Shown: piece after piece, positions 20,104-29,717 of the stretch
Layout of the letters: the number at the start of each line of letters is the position of its first letter
Position numbering within the stretch: the first letter of the stretch is position 1
Assembly: GCA_902515485.1 (NCBI GenBank)
Contig: CABXUR010000001.1
Location: 50,330-114,329 of the forward strand
Reading direction: 5' to 3'
Length of the DNA stretch: 64,000 nt
From: an uncultured Pelagibacteraceae bacterium
GTDB lineage: Bacteria > Pseudomonadota > Alphaproteobacteria > Pelagibacterales > Pelagibacteraceae
Program-made: the position numbers and the translations under genes
The notes under the pieces: generated by a model
Databases searched by the model: none
What the model saw: only the letters and a program-made list of their open reading frames with translations
What the model was told of the DNA's origin: nothing

Positions 20104-20645
20104 TGTAAAATTTCTTTTTCTGTAATTATAAAATCTAATTTTTTATCAAATTTATTTGTGGGTACTTTTTTTATTTTTTGATAAGAAAAAGCCAATCCAA
20201 TTTTAAGAACTTTTTTAACTTTTTCAATTTTTTCAATGTAACGATCATAGAAACCTCCACCATAACCTAATCTGTTTAATTCACTGTCAAAAGAGACTAG
20301 TGGCAGTAATAAAATATCAGGATAAATAATTTTTGATGATATAGGTTCAGGTATCCCAAATTTATTTATTTTCAATGGATCATATTTTGACCATTGAAAA
20401 AAATTCATTTGGTTATTTTCTTTTATAACTGGTAATGAAACATTAAAATTTTTTTTTTCCATCATTTCTAAAATTTTTAAGTCATCAATTTCATAATTTG
20501 ACGGAAAATATCCACCTATATTTTTAGACTTTAATTTATTTATTTTTAAAAAAGAAAAAAATTTACTTAAATTAATTTTGAGGCTTTTATTTGAATTTTT
20601 TTTTCTAATTTTTAAAATTTTACTTCTTAACTTATATTTATTCAC
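20100..20645 (-). CDS. 5-formyltetrahydrofolate cyclo-ligase
   Basis: This enzyme converts 5-formyl-THF to 5,10-methenyl-THF with ATP, recovering folate. The 181 residues contain the family signature GYGGGFYDRYI and the preceding LLPLVSFDSELNRL. The start is a GTG at 20645; the conserved N-terminal basic helix (KLRSKILKIRKK) follows at once. It lies 6 bp after zapA. In many proteobacteria 6S RNA lies between zapA and this gene, but there is no space for it here. Confidence 0.92.
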   Translation of the reverse strand: MNKYKLRSKILKIRKKNSNKSLKINLSKFFSFLKINKLKSKNIGGYFPSNYEIDDLKILEMMEKKNFNVSLPVIKENNQMNFFQWSKYDPLKINKFGIPEPISSKIIYPDILLLPLVSFDSELNRLGYGGGFYDRYIEKIEKVKKVLKIGLAFSYQKIKKVPTNKFDKKLDFIITEKEILQ

Positions 20646-20651
20646 AAAAAT

Positions 20652-21098
20652 TTATTGAGATTTATTATCTTGTCTAGTTTTTTTAACAAAACTTGATATT
20701 TCATCTGCAGCTTCATCAATTAATTGTTCATACTTCTTATGATTTACTTCAATCTCATCATTAAATTTTTGATGAAGATTTTTTAATTCTTGAATTTCTG
20801 CTTCTTTCTTATCTCTATAATCGTATATTAAAGATTTTAATTCTTTAAATTTATTTGATAGATTATTTAATTCGTTTTTTTTTTGATCTATCTTTTTTTT
20901 AGTTTCGTAATATTCGTCCATAATCTTAACTGCAGTAATTAAGAGTAATTTGTTTTCTCCTAAATTACCGAGATCGTTTTTTAAATGATTAAATTTTTGA
21001 TTTATATGGATTAATAACTCTTCAAGATGTTCTTCTTGTCCGTTCTCACAAGATAATAAAAACTCTTTATTATTAAATTTAATACTTACATTTGCCAT
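20652..21098 (-). CDS. zapA: Cell division protein ZapA
   Basis: ZapA bundles FtsZ filaments at the division ring. The N-terminal domain (about residues 1-75) has VSIKFNNKEFLLSCENGQEE and HINQKFNHL, followed by LLITAVKIMDEYYETKKK and a long coiled coil. At 148 residues it is longer than E. coli ZapA (109) because of an extended C-terminal helix. Its start overlaps the upstream coiled-coil gene by 13 bp. Confidence 0.88.
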   Translation of the reverse strand: MANVSIKFNNKEFLLSCENGQEEHLEELLIHINQKFNHLKNDLGNLGENKLLLITAVKIMDEYYETKKKIDQKKNELNNLSNKFKELKSLIYDYRDKKEAEIQELKNLHQKFNDEIEVNHKKYEQLIDEAADEISSFVKKTRQDNKSQ

Positions 21099-21409
21099 TT
21101 ATCTATTTCGTCTAACAAAGTATCTGTTTCTTGATTTAATTCATCAATTTTTTCAGAAAATTCAGCCTGTTTTTTTTGCTCTATTTTTTCTTTATTTTGA
21201 ATTTCCTCTAATTTTTTTGTCAAACTATCATGTTCATCTGTTAATATTTTATATTTTTCCTCTAATTCTGATTTTTCAATTTCTAATTGATTTTTTTGAA
21301 TATTTAAATTTTCAATATCATTTTTCAAATTAGGATTGCTTAAATCTAAATCTTTTAGTTCTGATAAAGCTTCATTTAATTTTTTTTCTTTTTCGATTAT
21401 AGAATTCAT
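21086..21409 (-). CDS. Small coiled-coil protein upstream of zapA
   Basis: This 107-residue protein is almost entirely heptad-rich, rich in Glu, Lys, Leu and Asn, with no signal peptide or membrane helix. It overlaps zapA by 13 bp, so the two are probably translated together. Alphaproteobacteria often carry a short coiled-coil gene (DUF4164-like) at this place, so a divisome role with ZapA is likely but not shown. The 53-bp gap to divergent tkt must carry both promoters. Confidence 0.7.
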   Translation of the reverse strand: MNSIIEKEKKLNEALSELKDLDLSNPNLKNDIENLNIQKNQLEIEKSELEEKYKILTDEHDSLTKKLEEIQNKEKIEQKKQAEFSEKIDELNQETDTLLDEIDKWQM

Positions 21410-21462
21410 ATATATATGTTTATATTATTAAATAGATTCTTCTTAGTCTAGTCAGGATAATT

Positions 21463-23427
21463 TTGAATAAACTACACAATGATTTAGCAAATTGCATTAG
21501 ATTTTTGTCAATTGATGCTGTACAAAAAGCAAATTCAGGACACCCTGGTATGCCGATGGGAATGGCAGATGTGGTAACTGTTCTTTTTAGAAATTTTTTA
21601 AAATTTAATCCAAAAAACCCTAATTGGCTTAATAGAGATAGATTTGTTCTATCTGCAGGTCATGGATCTATGTTGCTTTATTCTTTGTTATACTTAACTA
21701 ATTATAAAAGTGTTTCACTTAATAGTATAAAAAAATTTAGAAAACTTAACTCTATTTGTGCGGGACACCCGGAGTATCATCCTAATACTGGCATTGAAAC
21801 TACAACAGGACCACTTGGTCAGGGAATAGCAAATGCTGTTGGCTTTGCAATAGCTGAAGAAATTTTGAAAAAAAAATTAAGTAAAGAAATTATAGATCAT
21901 AAAACTTATGTGCTAGCAGGTGATGGCTGCTTAATGGAAGGAATAAGTCATGAAACAATGAGTTTAGCTGGACACTTAAAACTAAAAAATTTAGTAATGC
22001 TTTTCGATAATAATTCAATATCTATTGATGGGCCAACTAGTTTAGCTGTGTCAGACAACTTTAAGAAGAGGTTTGAAAGTTATGGCTGGGATTATATTCT
22101 AATTGATGGTCATAACGAAAAAGAAATATTCAAAGCTTTAAGGAAAGTTCAAAAAGCAAAAAAACCAACTGTTATTTCTTGTAAAACCAAAATTGGATAT
22201 GGCTCTCCAAATAAATCAGGCAAATCCTCATCTCATGGAAGCCCATTGGGGTTAGATGAAATAAAGTTAGTAAGAAATGCTCTGAATTGGAATTACAAGC
22301 CCTTTGAAATTCCAAATAAAATTTTAAATGAATGGAAAAAAATTGGAAAAAAAGGTCAGAAACTTGAAAATAATTGGAATAAAATATATCAAAAGAAAAA
22401 AGTATTTATAAACAAACTGCTCAAAAATAATTTTTCAAAAATTTTAAAAACAGAAAAACTCAGCGCAATTAAAGAAACGAAAAGTTTAGCAACAAGAAAA
22501 TCCTCAGAACTAACTTTAAATAAATTAACTAGTGTGAAAAATAATTTAATTGGTGGTTCTGCTGATTTAGCTGGATCAAACAATACTAAAACAAATCATC
22601 ATAAAATTTTAAAGCCTGGGGACACTAATGGTAATTACATTCACTATGGTGTTAGAGAGCATGCCATGAGCGGTATAATGAATGGGCTAGCGCTACATAG
22701 CAATTTCATTCCTTATGGTGGAACTTTTTTGATATTTTCAGATTATTGCAAACCATCTATAAGATTATCAGCATTAATGAAGCAAAGAGTTATTTATGTA
22801 ATGACACACGACTCAATTGGTCTAGGCGAAGATGGTCCAACTCATCAACCGATAGAACAATTATCAGGCTTACGTTCTATTCCGAATCTAAATGTTTTCA
22901 GGCCTGCAGATAGAATGGAAACTATTGAATGTTGGCAGCATGCATTAAAAACTTCAAAAACACCAAGCATCTTATCTTTAACTAGACAAAATCTAGACCC
23001 AATAAGAAAAAAATACTCAAAAACCAATAAATGTTCTTTTGGAGCTTATGAGGTTTTAAGAACAAACAAAAAAATTCATTTAACTATACTTGCAAGCGGA
23101 TCTGAGGTTAATTTAGCAATTGAAACTAGCCATAAATTGGCCAAAGAAAAGATATACTCAAAAGTTATATCGATGCCGTGCCAAGATCTTTTTGACTTGC
23201 AGTCTAATTCATACAAAAATAAAATAATTAATGAAACCAAAATGAAAATTTCTATTGAAGCTGCATCAACTGATGCTTGGAAAAAATATGTTGGTAATAA
23301 TGGTTTGACTTTTGGAATTGATACTTTTGGTAAAAGTGCGCCATATAAAGAAATTTATAAACATTTTGGTTTAACGGCGGTAAATATTGCTAATAAATCA
23401 AAAAGACTGCTTAGAATTAAAAAATGA
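21463..23427 (+). CDS. tkt: Transketolase
   Basis: Transketolase moves two-carbon units between sugar phosphates in the pentose phosphate pathway. The 654 residues contain DAVQKANSGHPGMPMGMAD, the thiamine diphosphate motif GDGCLMEGISHE..., and HDSIGLGEDGPTHQPIEQL. The start is a TTG at 21463, with AGGA six bases before it; in-frame codons upstream run into a TAG without an ATG. It opens a rightward tkt-gap-pgk-fba run, and its TGA overlaps the gap ATG. Confidence 0.97.
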   Translation: MNKLHNDLANCIRFLSIDAVQKANSGHPGMPMGMADVVTVLFRNFLKFNPKNPNWLNRDRFVLSAGHGSMLLYSLLYLTNYKSVSLNSIKKFRKLNSICAGHPEYHPNTGIETTTGPLGQGIANAVGFAIAEEILKKKLSKEIIDHKTYVLAGDGCLMEGISHETMSLAGHLKLKNLVMLFDNNSISIDGPTSLAVSDNFKKRFESYGWDYILIDGHNEKEIFKALRKVQKAKKPTVISCKTKIGYGSPNKSGKSSSHGSPLGLDEIKLVRNALNWNYKPFEIPNKILNEWKKIGKKGQKLENNWNKIYQKKKVFINKLLKNNFSKILKTEKLSAIKETKSLATRKSSELTLNKLTSVKNNLIGGSADLAGSNNTKTNHHKILKPGDTNGNYIHYGVREHAMSGIMNGLALHSNFIPYGGTFLIFSDYCKPSIRLSALMKQRVIYVMTHDSIGLGEDGPTHQPIEQLSGLRSIPNLNVFRPADRMETIECWQHALKTSKTPSILSLTRQNLDPIRKKYSKTNKCSFGAYEVLRTNKKIHLTILASGSEVNLAIETSHKLAKEKIYSKVISMPCQDLFDLQSNSYKNKIINETKMKISIEAASTDAWKKYVGNNGLTFGIDTFGKSAPYKEIYKHFGLTAVNIANKSKRLLRIKK

Positions 23428-24431
23428 CTATAAATGTTGGAATTAATGGAATGGGAAGAATTGGCCGAATGGTTATAAGAGCAATTATTGAAAACCAAAA
23501 TAAAGATATAACAATTAAGCACATCAATAACAGATCTAATTCCGAAGCAAGCTGTACTCTAATTAAATATGACTCAGTTCACGGCAAATTTAATGCAGAC
23601 CTAAATTATGATGAAAATCACATGATTATAAATGATAATAAAATTTCTTTTTCACAAGAGTCAAAAATTGAAGACATTAATTGGAAAAAATTTGGTGTTG
23701 ATTACGTTTTTGAGTGTACTGGAAAATTTAATTCAAAAGAAAAGCTATTAGCACACATTAATAATGGTGCAAAAAAAGTTATTGTATCTGCACCTTGTAA
23801 AAATCCAGATAAAACTATTGTTTTTGGTGTAAATGAGGAAAAGCTTGCAAAAAACGATCAAATAATTTCTGCTGCTTCTTGTACAACAAATTGTTTAGCA
23901 CATGTTGCAAACATACTCCATAAGAATTTTGAAATAGAAAAAGGTTTTATGACCACAATTCATGCTTTTACGAACGATCAAAGAATTTTAGACAACTCTC
24001 ACAAAGATCCTAGAAGGGCAAGATCTGCAAGTCAATCTATTGTGCCAACATCTACTGGAGCTTCAAAAGCTATTGGAGAAATAATTCCTTCTTTAAAAGG
24101 AAAGTTAGAAGGTGTAGCTATGAGAGTTCCAACTCCAAATGTATCTCTTATAGAATTTGTTTTTTGTACAAAAAAAGAAATTAATAAAGAAAAAATTAAT
24201 GATGCATTTAAAGAAGTTGCAAAAAAACAGTCTAAAAAAGTTCTTGAAATAACATCTGAAAAATTAGTATCTATTGATTTTAATCATAATTCATCATCAG
24301 CAATTATTGACTCATCACTAACTAGCGTAGTAGGTAAAAATATGGGAAAAATTTCTGCCTGGTATGATAATGAATGGGGATTTTCAAATAGAATGTGTGA
24401 TATAGCAGAATATGTCGATAAAATCTCTTAA
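23424..24431 (+). CDS. gap: Glyceraldehyde-3-phosphate dehydrogenase
   Basis: GAPDH interconverts glyceraldehyde-3-phosphate and 1,3-bisphosphoglycerate. The NAD-binding start is VGINGMGRIGRMV, the catalytic cysteine lies in SAASCTTNCLAHV, and the C-terminal WYDNEWGFSNRM is typical. The length is 335 residues. It overlaps tkt upstream and pgk downstream (TAATG), showing a tight operon. In this lineage the operon may run mainly in the gluconeogenic direction, which is inference. Confidence 0.97.
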   Translation: MTINVGINGMGRIGRMVIRAIIENQNKDITIKHINNRSNSEASCTLIKYDSVHGKFNADLNYDENHMIINDNKISFSQESKIEDINWKKFGVDYVFECTGKFNSKEKLLAHINNGAKKVIVSAPCKNPDKTIVFGVNEEKLAKNDQIISAASCTTNCLAHVANILHKNFEIEKGFMTTIHAFTNDQRILDNSHKDPRRARSASQSIVPTSTGASKAIGEIIPSLKGKLEGVAMRVPTPNVSLIEFVFCTKKEINKEKINDAFKEVAKKQSKKVLEITSEKLVSIDFNHNSSSAIIDSSLTSVVGKNMGKISAWYDNEWGFSNRMCDIAEYVDKIS

Positions 24432-25609
24432 TGAAAAGTATAAAAAAGGAAGTAAGTCTTGGTAATAAAAAAATATTATTAAGATTAGATTTAAATGTTC
24501 CTATTTTTAATAACAGAATCATTGATACAACAAGAATTGATAAAATTTTACCTACTTTAGGATTTTTAATTAATCAGAATGCTAAAATCCTAATTATTTC
24601 TCATGTAGGAAGGCCAAAAGGTAAGATTGTTGAAAAGCTATCACTTAAACTAATAGGTGAAGAGTTAAGTAAAAAATTAAATCAAAATGTAAAACTGGTT
24701 TCAAAAAATATTAAAGAGATTAATTTAAAAGAGTTGTTCAATAAAAATGATGAAAAAATAATAATGTTAGAAAATATAAGGTTTTATCCTGAGGAAGAAA
24801 AAAATAATCAACAATTTGCAAAACATCTAGCGACCTTAGCTGACATTTATGTAAATGATGCTTTTTCATGCTCTCATAGGGCACACGCTTCAATTCATGA
24901 GATAACAAATTTTTTGCCTTCTTATTCTGGCTTACAATTTGATTTAGAAGTTAATGCACTAAAAAAAATTACTTCTGAAATTAAAAAACCTATTACATGC
25001 ATAATTGGAGGTTCAAAAGTCTCGACTAAAATTAATATAATTAAAAATTTAATCCCTAAATTTGATAATATTATAATTGTTGGTGGAATGGCTAATAATA
25101 TTATAAAATACATGGGTAACAGTATTGGAAAATCCTTACAAGAGGAAAACTCAGAAAAAATTATTAAAGAAATTTTTTCACTTTCAGAAAAGGTAGATTG
25201 TAAAATAATATATCCTGACGATGTAGTAGTGGGAAAAAGTTTGGATGGAAATCCTCAAGTAAAAGAACTGAATGAAATTGCACCAGATGAAATGATTTTA
25301 GATATTGGTCCAAAAACTATTGATAATATTAATAATATAATTGATAAAAGTAGTACTATTTTATGGAATGGACCTGCTGGATATTTTGAAAATCCAAAGT
25401 TTGCTAATGGCAGTATTAAAATTGCAAAAGGAATAATTCAAAACAACAAATCTAATAAAATATTTTCAGTTGCTGGAGGAGGAGACACTGTTTCATTAAT
25501 AAATAGTTTAAATGCTATAAATAATTTTAATTTTGTTTCAACTGCTGGTGGAGCTTTCTTAGAATATCTTGAAGGAAAGGAACTTCCTGGTATAAAAGCT
25601 TTAAGTTAA
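24431..25609 (+). CDS. pgk: Phosphoglycerate kinase
   Basis: PGK transfers phosphate between 1,3-bisphosphoglycerate and ADP. The N-terminal substrate site shows LRLDLNVP and SHVGRPKG; LENIRFYPEEEKN and VNDAFSCSHRAHAS are also conserved. The C-terminal nucleotide site shows LWNGPAGYFE and AGGGDTVSLI. The protein has 392 residues, full length. The start overlaps the gap stop, and fba begins one base after its stop. Confidence 0.97.
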   Translation: MKSIKKEVSLGNKKILLRLDLNVPIFNNRIIDTTRIDKILPTLGFLINQNAKILIISHVGRPKGKIVEKLSLKLIGEELSKKLNQNVKLVSKNIKEINLKELFNKNDEKIIMLENIRFYPEEEKNNQQFAKHLATLADIYVNDAFSCSHRAHASIHEITNFLPSYSGLQFDLEVNALKKITSEIKKPITCIIGGSKVSTKINIIKNLIPKFDNIIIVGGMANNIIKYMGNSIGKSLQEENSEKIIKEIFSLSEKVDCKIIYPDDVVVGKSLDGNPQVKELNEIAPDEMILDIGPKTIDNINNIIDKSSTILWNGPAGYFENPKFANGSIKIAKGIIQNNKSNKIFSVAGGGDTVSLINSLNAINNFNFVSTAGGAFLEYLEGKELPGIKALS

Positions 25610-25610
25610 T

Positions 25611-26621
25611 ATGTCAGAACTTAATACAATCGCATTAAAAATTCTTTCAAACGGTAAAGGGATACTTGCTGCTGATGAAAGCAATGGAACTATGACTAAA
25701 AGATTGGAGTCAGTTAACATTCAATCATCACCAGAAAATAGACTTCGATTTAGAGAAACTCTTTTTGCCTCAGAAAGTATGAAAGATTGTATTGGTGGAG
25801 TTATTTTGTTTGATGAGACAATCAATCAAACATCAAATTATGGGAAAACAATTCCAGCTATGATCTCAGAAACAAAGGCAGTACCAGGAATTAAAGTAGA
25901 CACTGGAGCAAAAGATTTAGCAAATTCATTAGATGAAAAAATTACTGAGGGCTTAGATGGACTAAGAGAAAGATTAAAAAGATATTACAAACTTGGAGCA
26001 AGATTTACAAAATGGAGAGGAGTATATAGAATTGGAGAGAGATATCCTAGCAAACTTGCTATCAATTCAAATGCACACGCATTAGCAAGATATTCTGCTT
26101 TAGTCCAGGAAAGTGGAATGGTACCAATTGTAGAACCAGAAGTATTAATGGATGGTGAACATTCAGCAGAAGTCTGTTTGATTAAAACATCTGAAGTAAT
26201 TAAAAAATGCTTTGAAGAACTCATAATTCATAAAATTGATCTAACAGGAGTAATTTTAAAACCAAACATGATCCTAGCAGGTAATAAATCAAAAAATAGA
26301 ATTTCCAATGAGGAGGTTGCTTCTAAAACGCTTGAGTGTTTAAAAAAATCTGTTCCGAACGAGGTTCCTGGAATTGCTTTCTTATCTGGTGGTCAATCAG
26401 AGGTAAAGGCAACTGAAAATTTAAACCTAATCAATAAAAATAATGATACTAATTTTATAATAACTTATTCGTACGGAAGAGCTCTTCAACAAAGTGCTCT
26501 AAAATTTTGGTCGAGAGATATTAAAGATATTAAAGGAACCCAGAATATTTTTAATCATAGAGCACGAATGAATACTTTGGCTGCTCAAGGTAAATGGTCT
26601 AGCGAACTTGAGAATAAATAA
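25611..26621 (+). CDS. Fructose-bisphosphate aldolase, class I
   Basis: This class I (Schiff-base) aldolase cleaves or forms fructose-1,6-bisphosphate. The 336 residues include GILAADESNGTMTKRL, RFTKWRGVYRI (one active-site lysine), EPEVLMDGEHS, and GVILKPNMILAG, whose lysine forms the imine. This is the eukaryote-like aldolase of about 340 residues, not the metal-dependent class II enzyme. The last 14 bases overlap the thiE start. Confidence 0.95.
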   Translation: MSELNTIALKILSNGKGILAADESNGTMTKRLESVNIQSSPENRLRFRETLFASESMKDCIGGVILFDETINQTSNYGKTIPAMISETKAVPGIKVDTGAKDLANSLDEKITEGLDGLRERLKRYYKLGARFTKWRGVYRIGERYPSKLAINSNAHALARYSALVQESGMVPIVEPEVLMDGEHSAEVCLIKTSEVIKKCFEELIIHKIDLTGVILKPNMILAGNKSKNRISNEEVASKTLECLKKSVPNEVPGIAFLSGGQSEVKATENLNLINKNNDTNFIITYSYGRALQQSALKFWSRDIKDIKGTQNIFNHRARMNTLAAQGKWSSELENK

Positions 26622-27222
26622 GAAAAAATTTATTTATCTTATTTCCCCAAACAAAATATACCCTCAGTTTTATCAGGATTTTAAAAAAGTACTTAAAACT
26701 GGTAAGATTGGTCTATTTCAATTAAGACTTAAAAAATATCCGCTTAAGCAAAAAATTGTAATTGGGAAAAAAATTCAAAAAATTTGTAAAAAAAATAGGG
26801 TAAAATTTATAATAAACGATGATCCTATACTTTCAAAAAAACTTAATGCCGATGGATGTCATTTAGGGCAAAAAGATATGAGTATAATTGAAGCAAGAAA
26901 AATAGTTGGAAATAAAATTATAGGAATTACCTGTCATAACTCAATTCATTTAGCAAAATCGGCTATTAAAAGAAAAGCAGACTATATTGCCTTTGGTGCT
27001 TTTTTTTTGACTAAAACAAAAAGGGTAAAATACAAAGCCACAACAAATATTTTACATAAAATAAAAAAATTAACTAAAATACCAATAGTGGCCATTGGAG
27101 GAATTAATATAAGTAATTATAAAAAACTGTTATTGAACAATGTTAATTTATTGGCTATTTCAAGCTACGTTTGGAATAATAAAAAATATAAACCCTATAA
27201 AACTATAGAAAAAATTAAATGA
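26608..27222 (+). CDS. thiE: Thiamine-phosphate synthase
   Basis: ThiE couples HMP-diphosphate with the thiazole phosphate. The 204 residues show IYLISPNK, INDDPILSKKLNADGCHLGQKD, GITCHN and IPIVAIGGIN. The motif around residue 130 (YIAFGAFFLTKTK) matches the phosphate-binding region, although TKTK is more basic than usual. The start is a TTG at 26608 inside fba, with no ATG before the conserved LISP. It overlaps efp by 4 bp. With thiD at 6,859 this forms a partial thiamine route. Confidence 0.85.
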   Translation: MRINKKKFIYLISPNKIYPQFYQDFKKVLKTGKIGLFQLRLKKYPLKQKIVIGKKIQKICKKNRVKFIINDDPILSKKLNADGCHLGQKDMSIIEARKIVGNKIIGITCHNSIHLAKSAIKRKADYIAFGAFFLTKTKRVKYKATTNILHKIKKLTKIPIVAIGGINISNYKKLLLNNVNLLAISSYVWNNKKYKPYKTIEKIK

Positions 27223-27779
27223 AAATAAATGCTGGAGAAATAAGAGTAGGAATGCTTTTAGAATACAAAAATGATTTATGGTTAGTGCTAAAAACTCAAC
27301 ATGTAAAACCTGGTAAGGGTGGAGCATTTGCGCAAGTAGAAATGAAAAGTGTAGGTAAAAACACAAAATTAAATGAAAGATTTAGATCTAGCGAAACTGT
27401 TGAAAAAGCATCACTTGAAGAAATAAATTTTAATTATTTATATGATGATGAAATCAATTATTTTTTTATAGATCAAAAAACATTTGAACAAATTGAAATT
27501 AAAAAAGATATTATTGGTGAGAAAGGAAAGTTGTTGACTGAAAATCTTGAAGTTAAAGTAAATTTTTATAATGAAAGTCCAATCTCAATTGAACTTCCTA
27601 ACCAGGTAAAATCTAAAATTGAGTCGACAGATGTTGCGCTTAAAAGACAAACAGTTTCTTCATCTTATAAACCTGCCACTCTTGATAATGGCTTGAATAT
27701 TCAAGTACCACCATTTATAGATTCTGGCGATGAGGTAATAATCGACACAAGAACTCTTGAATACATCAAAAAAGTATAA
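27219..27779 (+). CDS. efp: Translation elongation factor P
   Basis: EF-P relieves ribosome stalling at polyproline stretches. The 186 residues have the three beta-barrel domains of the family; the modification loop is HVKPGKGGAFAQ, with the lysine that is beta-lysylated in many bacteria. C-terminal VPPFIDSGDEVIIDTRTLEY is conserved. The start overlaps the thiE stop. No epmA/epmB gene is visible in the window. Confidence 0.96.
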   Translation: MKINAGEIRVGMLLEYKNDLWLVLKTQHVKPGKGGAFAQVEMKSVGKNTKLNERFRSSETVEKASLEEINFNYLYDDEINYFFIDQKTFEQIEIKKDIIGEKGKLLTENLEVKVNFYNESPISIELPNQVKSKIESTDVALKRQTVSSSYKPATLDNGLNIQVPPFIDSGDEVIIDTRTLEYIKKV

Positions 27780-27783
27780 TTCA

Positions 27784-28524
27784 ATGATATCTATATCTTC
27801 AAATCTCAATTTAATGATTAAAGCTGCTGAAAAAGCATCTAAAACAATAATAAGAGATTTTGGAGAAATTGAAAAGTTACAAGTATTAAAAAAAGGACCA
27901 CATGATTTTGTAACTAAAACAGATAAGCATGTTGAAAAAATATTAATTGAAGAATTGTCGAAAACAAAAAAGAATTACTCTTTTTTGACCGAGGAAACCG
28001 GTGCAATTAAAAATAAAGATAAAGAAAATACTTGGATAATTGATCCAATTGATGGAACGACTAATTTTCTTCATGGCATACCTCACTTTGCAATTTCTAT
28101 TGCTCTTATGTCAAAAAAGGAATTATTAAGTGGGTTAATATTTGATCCAATTAAGGATGAGATGTTTTTTGCCGAAAAAGATAAAGGTGCCTTTTTAAAT
28201 AATCAAAGATTAAGAGTTTCAAGCAAAAATTCTTTAGATGAATGTTTGTTTTCAAGTAATAATGAGGGTGTAAAATTTAGTAATTTAAATATGAGATGCA
28301 GTGGGTCTGCCTCATTAGATTTAGCTTATGTCGCCTCTGGTAGACTTGATGGATACTTCCAGAATAAGATCAATATATGGGATGTCGCCGCAGGTACTTT
28401 AATGATAAATGAAGCTGGCGGGATTGTTAGTGATATACATAAATTTGAAGTAAATAAGATAGATATTAAGGCTTCAAGTACTGCAATTAATAACAAAATG
28501 TTAGAAAATTTAGTTAACTTTTAA
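27784..28524 (+). CDS. suhB: Inositol monophosphatase family protein (SuhB-like)
   Basis: This Mg-dependent phosphatase acts on inositol-1-phosphate or related sugar phosphates; E. coli SuhB also binds RNA polymerase. Metal-binding motifs are present: TKTDKHVEKIL, FLTEETG, the signature WIIDPIDGTTNFLHG, and WDVAAGTLMINEAGG near the C-terminus. I start at the ATG at 27784 rather than an in-frame TTG at 27757, which lies inside efp. This gives 246 residues, normal for the family. Confidence 0.92.
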   Translation: MISISSNLNLMIKAAEKASKTIIRDFGEIEKLQVLKKGPHDFVTKTDKHVEKILIEELSKTKKNYSFLTEETGAIKNKDKENTWIIDPIDGTTNFLHGIPHFAISIALMSKKELLSGLIFDPIKDEMFFAEKDKGAFLNNQRLRVSSKNSLDECLFSSNNEGVKFSNLNMRCSGSASLDLAYVASGRLDGYFQNKINIWDVAAGTLMINEAGGIVSDIHKFEVNKIDIKASSTAINNKMLENLVNF

Positions 28525-28552
28525 TTGTGTTATAAAATTCTTTTGCTATAAA
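28525..28552 (+). promoter_or_regulatory. Candidate sigma-70 promoter before rpmE
   Basis: TTGTGT at 28,525-28,530 and TATAAA at 28,547-28,552 are 16 bases apart, directly after the suhB stop and 8 bases before the rpmE ATG. A start at the usual distance would give a nearly leaderless rpmE transcript. In DNA this AT-rich such boxes occur by chance, so the call is tentative. Confidence 0.35.
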
Positions 28553-28559
28553 TCTCGAT

Positions 28560-28790
28560 ATGAAAAAAGACATACACCCAAACTACCATACAATTAAGGT
28601 AGAAATGACTGATGGAACTCAATTTGAAACAAAATCAACATGGGGCGCTGAAGGTGATTTACTTAAATTAGAAATCGATCCAAAATCTCATTCAGCATGG
28701 ACAGGTGGAAAACAAAAGTTAATGGATAAAGGTAGAATAAGTAAGTTTAATAAAAAATTTCAAAACTTTAAATCCGACAAAAAAAATTAA
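28560..28790 (+). CDS. rpmE: 50S ribosomal protein L31
   Basis: L31 is a large-subunit protein that bridges to the small subunit. The 76 residues begin with [14 protein letters not shown] and contain STWGAEGD and [11 protein letters not shown]. The cysteines of zinc-binding L31 are absent, as in other alphaproteobacterial L31 proteins. The next gene (trcR) starts at the base after its stop. Confidence 0.96.
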   Translation: MKKDIHPNYHTIKVEMTDGTQFETKSTWGAEGDLLKLEIDPKSHSAWTGGKQKLMDKGRISKFNKKFQNFKSDKKN

Positions 28791-29378
28791 ATGTCAAATG
28801 CACCTTTGATGCCAATGGCGACAGCTGTTTGGTTAGTTGAAAATACAACACTTACTTTTAAACAAATTGCAAATTTTTGTAACTTACATGAAGTTGAAAT
28901 TCAAGGAATTGCAGATGGTGAAGTTGCAAAGGGAATTAAAGCTTATAACCCAATAATTTCAGGTCAACTTTCTAGAGAGGAAATTGAATTATCGTCAAAA
29001 GATGAAAATAGACCCTTGCTGATCAAGAATACTGATATTGAAATATCTAACACCGAAAAGAAAACTAAAAAATATATACCTTTATCTAAGAGACAGGATA
29101 AGCCTGACTCAGCACTATGGTTAATCAGACAACACAATATGCTTAAAGATTCACAGATTGCAAAACTAGTTGGTGTAACAAAAAATTCGGTTACTTCTAT
29201 AAGAAACAAAAGCTATTGGAACTATAATAATTTAAATCCAAAAGATCCTGTTGCTTTAAACCTATTTTCACAGAAAGATCTGATAGAAGCACTAGAAAAA
29301 GCTGAGAGAAGAATTAAAAGAGAAAAAAAAGAAAAAGAAAAAGCAAAACAAGCTAAAGAAATTTCAAACATTGAATAA
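28791..29378 (+). CDS. trcR: Cell-cycle transcriptional regulator TrcR (DUF1013)
   Basis: This is a member of an alphaproteobacteria-specific family (formerly DUF1013), known in Caulobacter as an RNA polymerase-associated regulator. The 195 residues start with the conserved MPMATAVWLVENTTLTF and continue with IADGEVAKGIKAYNP and GQLSREEIE. A second helix-turn-helix-like part, DSALWLIRQHNMLKDSQIAKLVG, lies near residue 105, and the tail is a charged helix. It directly follows rpmE. The gene supports alphaproteobacterial origin. Confidence 0.92.
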   Translation: MSNAPLMPMATAVWLVENTTLTFKQIANFCNLHEVEIQGIADGEVAKGIKAYNPIISGQLSREEIELSSKDENRPLLIKNTDIEISNTEKKTKKYIPLSKRQDKPDSALWLIRQHNMLKDSQIAKLVGVTKNSVTSIRNKSYWNYNNLNPKDPVALNLFSQKDLIEALEKAERRIKREKKEKEKAKQAKEISNIE

Positions 29379-29431
29379 ATTTAATAGACATCAAAATTTT
29401 ATAGTGATAGTTACTCATCTTAGAAAAATAT

Positions 29432-29626
29432 ATGAAAATAGAAGTTAAAGACAACAACATTGAACAAGCACTTAGAGTTCTTAAAAGAAAACTACAACGT
29501 GATGGCTTTTTTAAGGTTATAAAATTAAAAAATACCTACGAAAAACCTTCAGAGAAAAAAAAAAGAATTCTGCAAGAAAATATTAAAAGAGTTAAAAAGT
29601 TAAATAAACTTAAAAATAGAATTTAA
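29432..29626 (+). CDS. rpsU: 30S ribosomal protein S21
   Basis: S21 is a small basic protein of the 30S platform involved in initiation. The 64 residues contain VKDNNIEQALRVLKRKLQRDG and the KPSEKKKR motif, both conserved in S21. It lies just before the initiator tRNA gene on the same strand, only 6 bp apart, so both may share a transcript. Confidence 0.94.
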   Translation: MKIEVKDNNIEQALRVLKRKLQRDGFFKVIKLKNTYEKPSEKKKRILQENIKRVKKLNKLKNRI

Positions 29627-29632
29627 GTATAT

Positions 29633-29709
<77 letters not shown>

Positions 29710-29717
29710 ATCCCCAA

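Noticed and set aside
20640..20660. 6S RNA expected between zapA and 5-FCL
   Set aside because: Only 6 bases lie between the two genes, so 6S RNA cannot be at its usual place.
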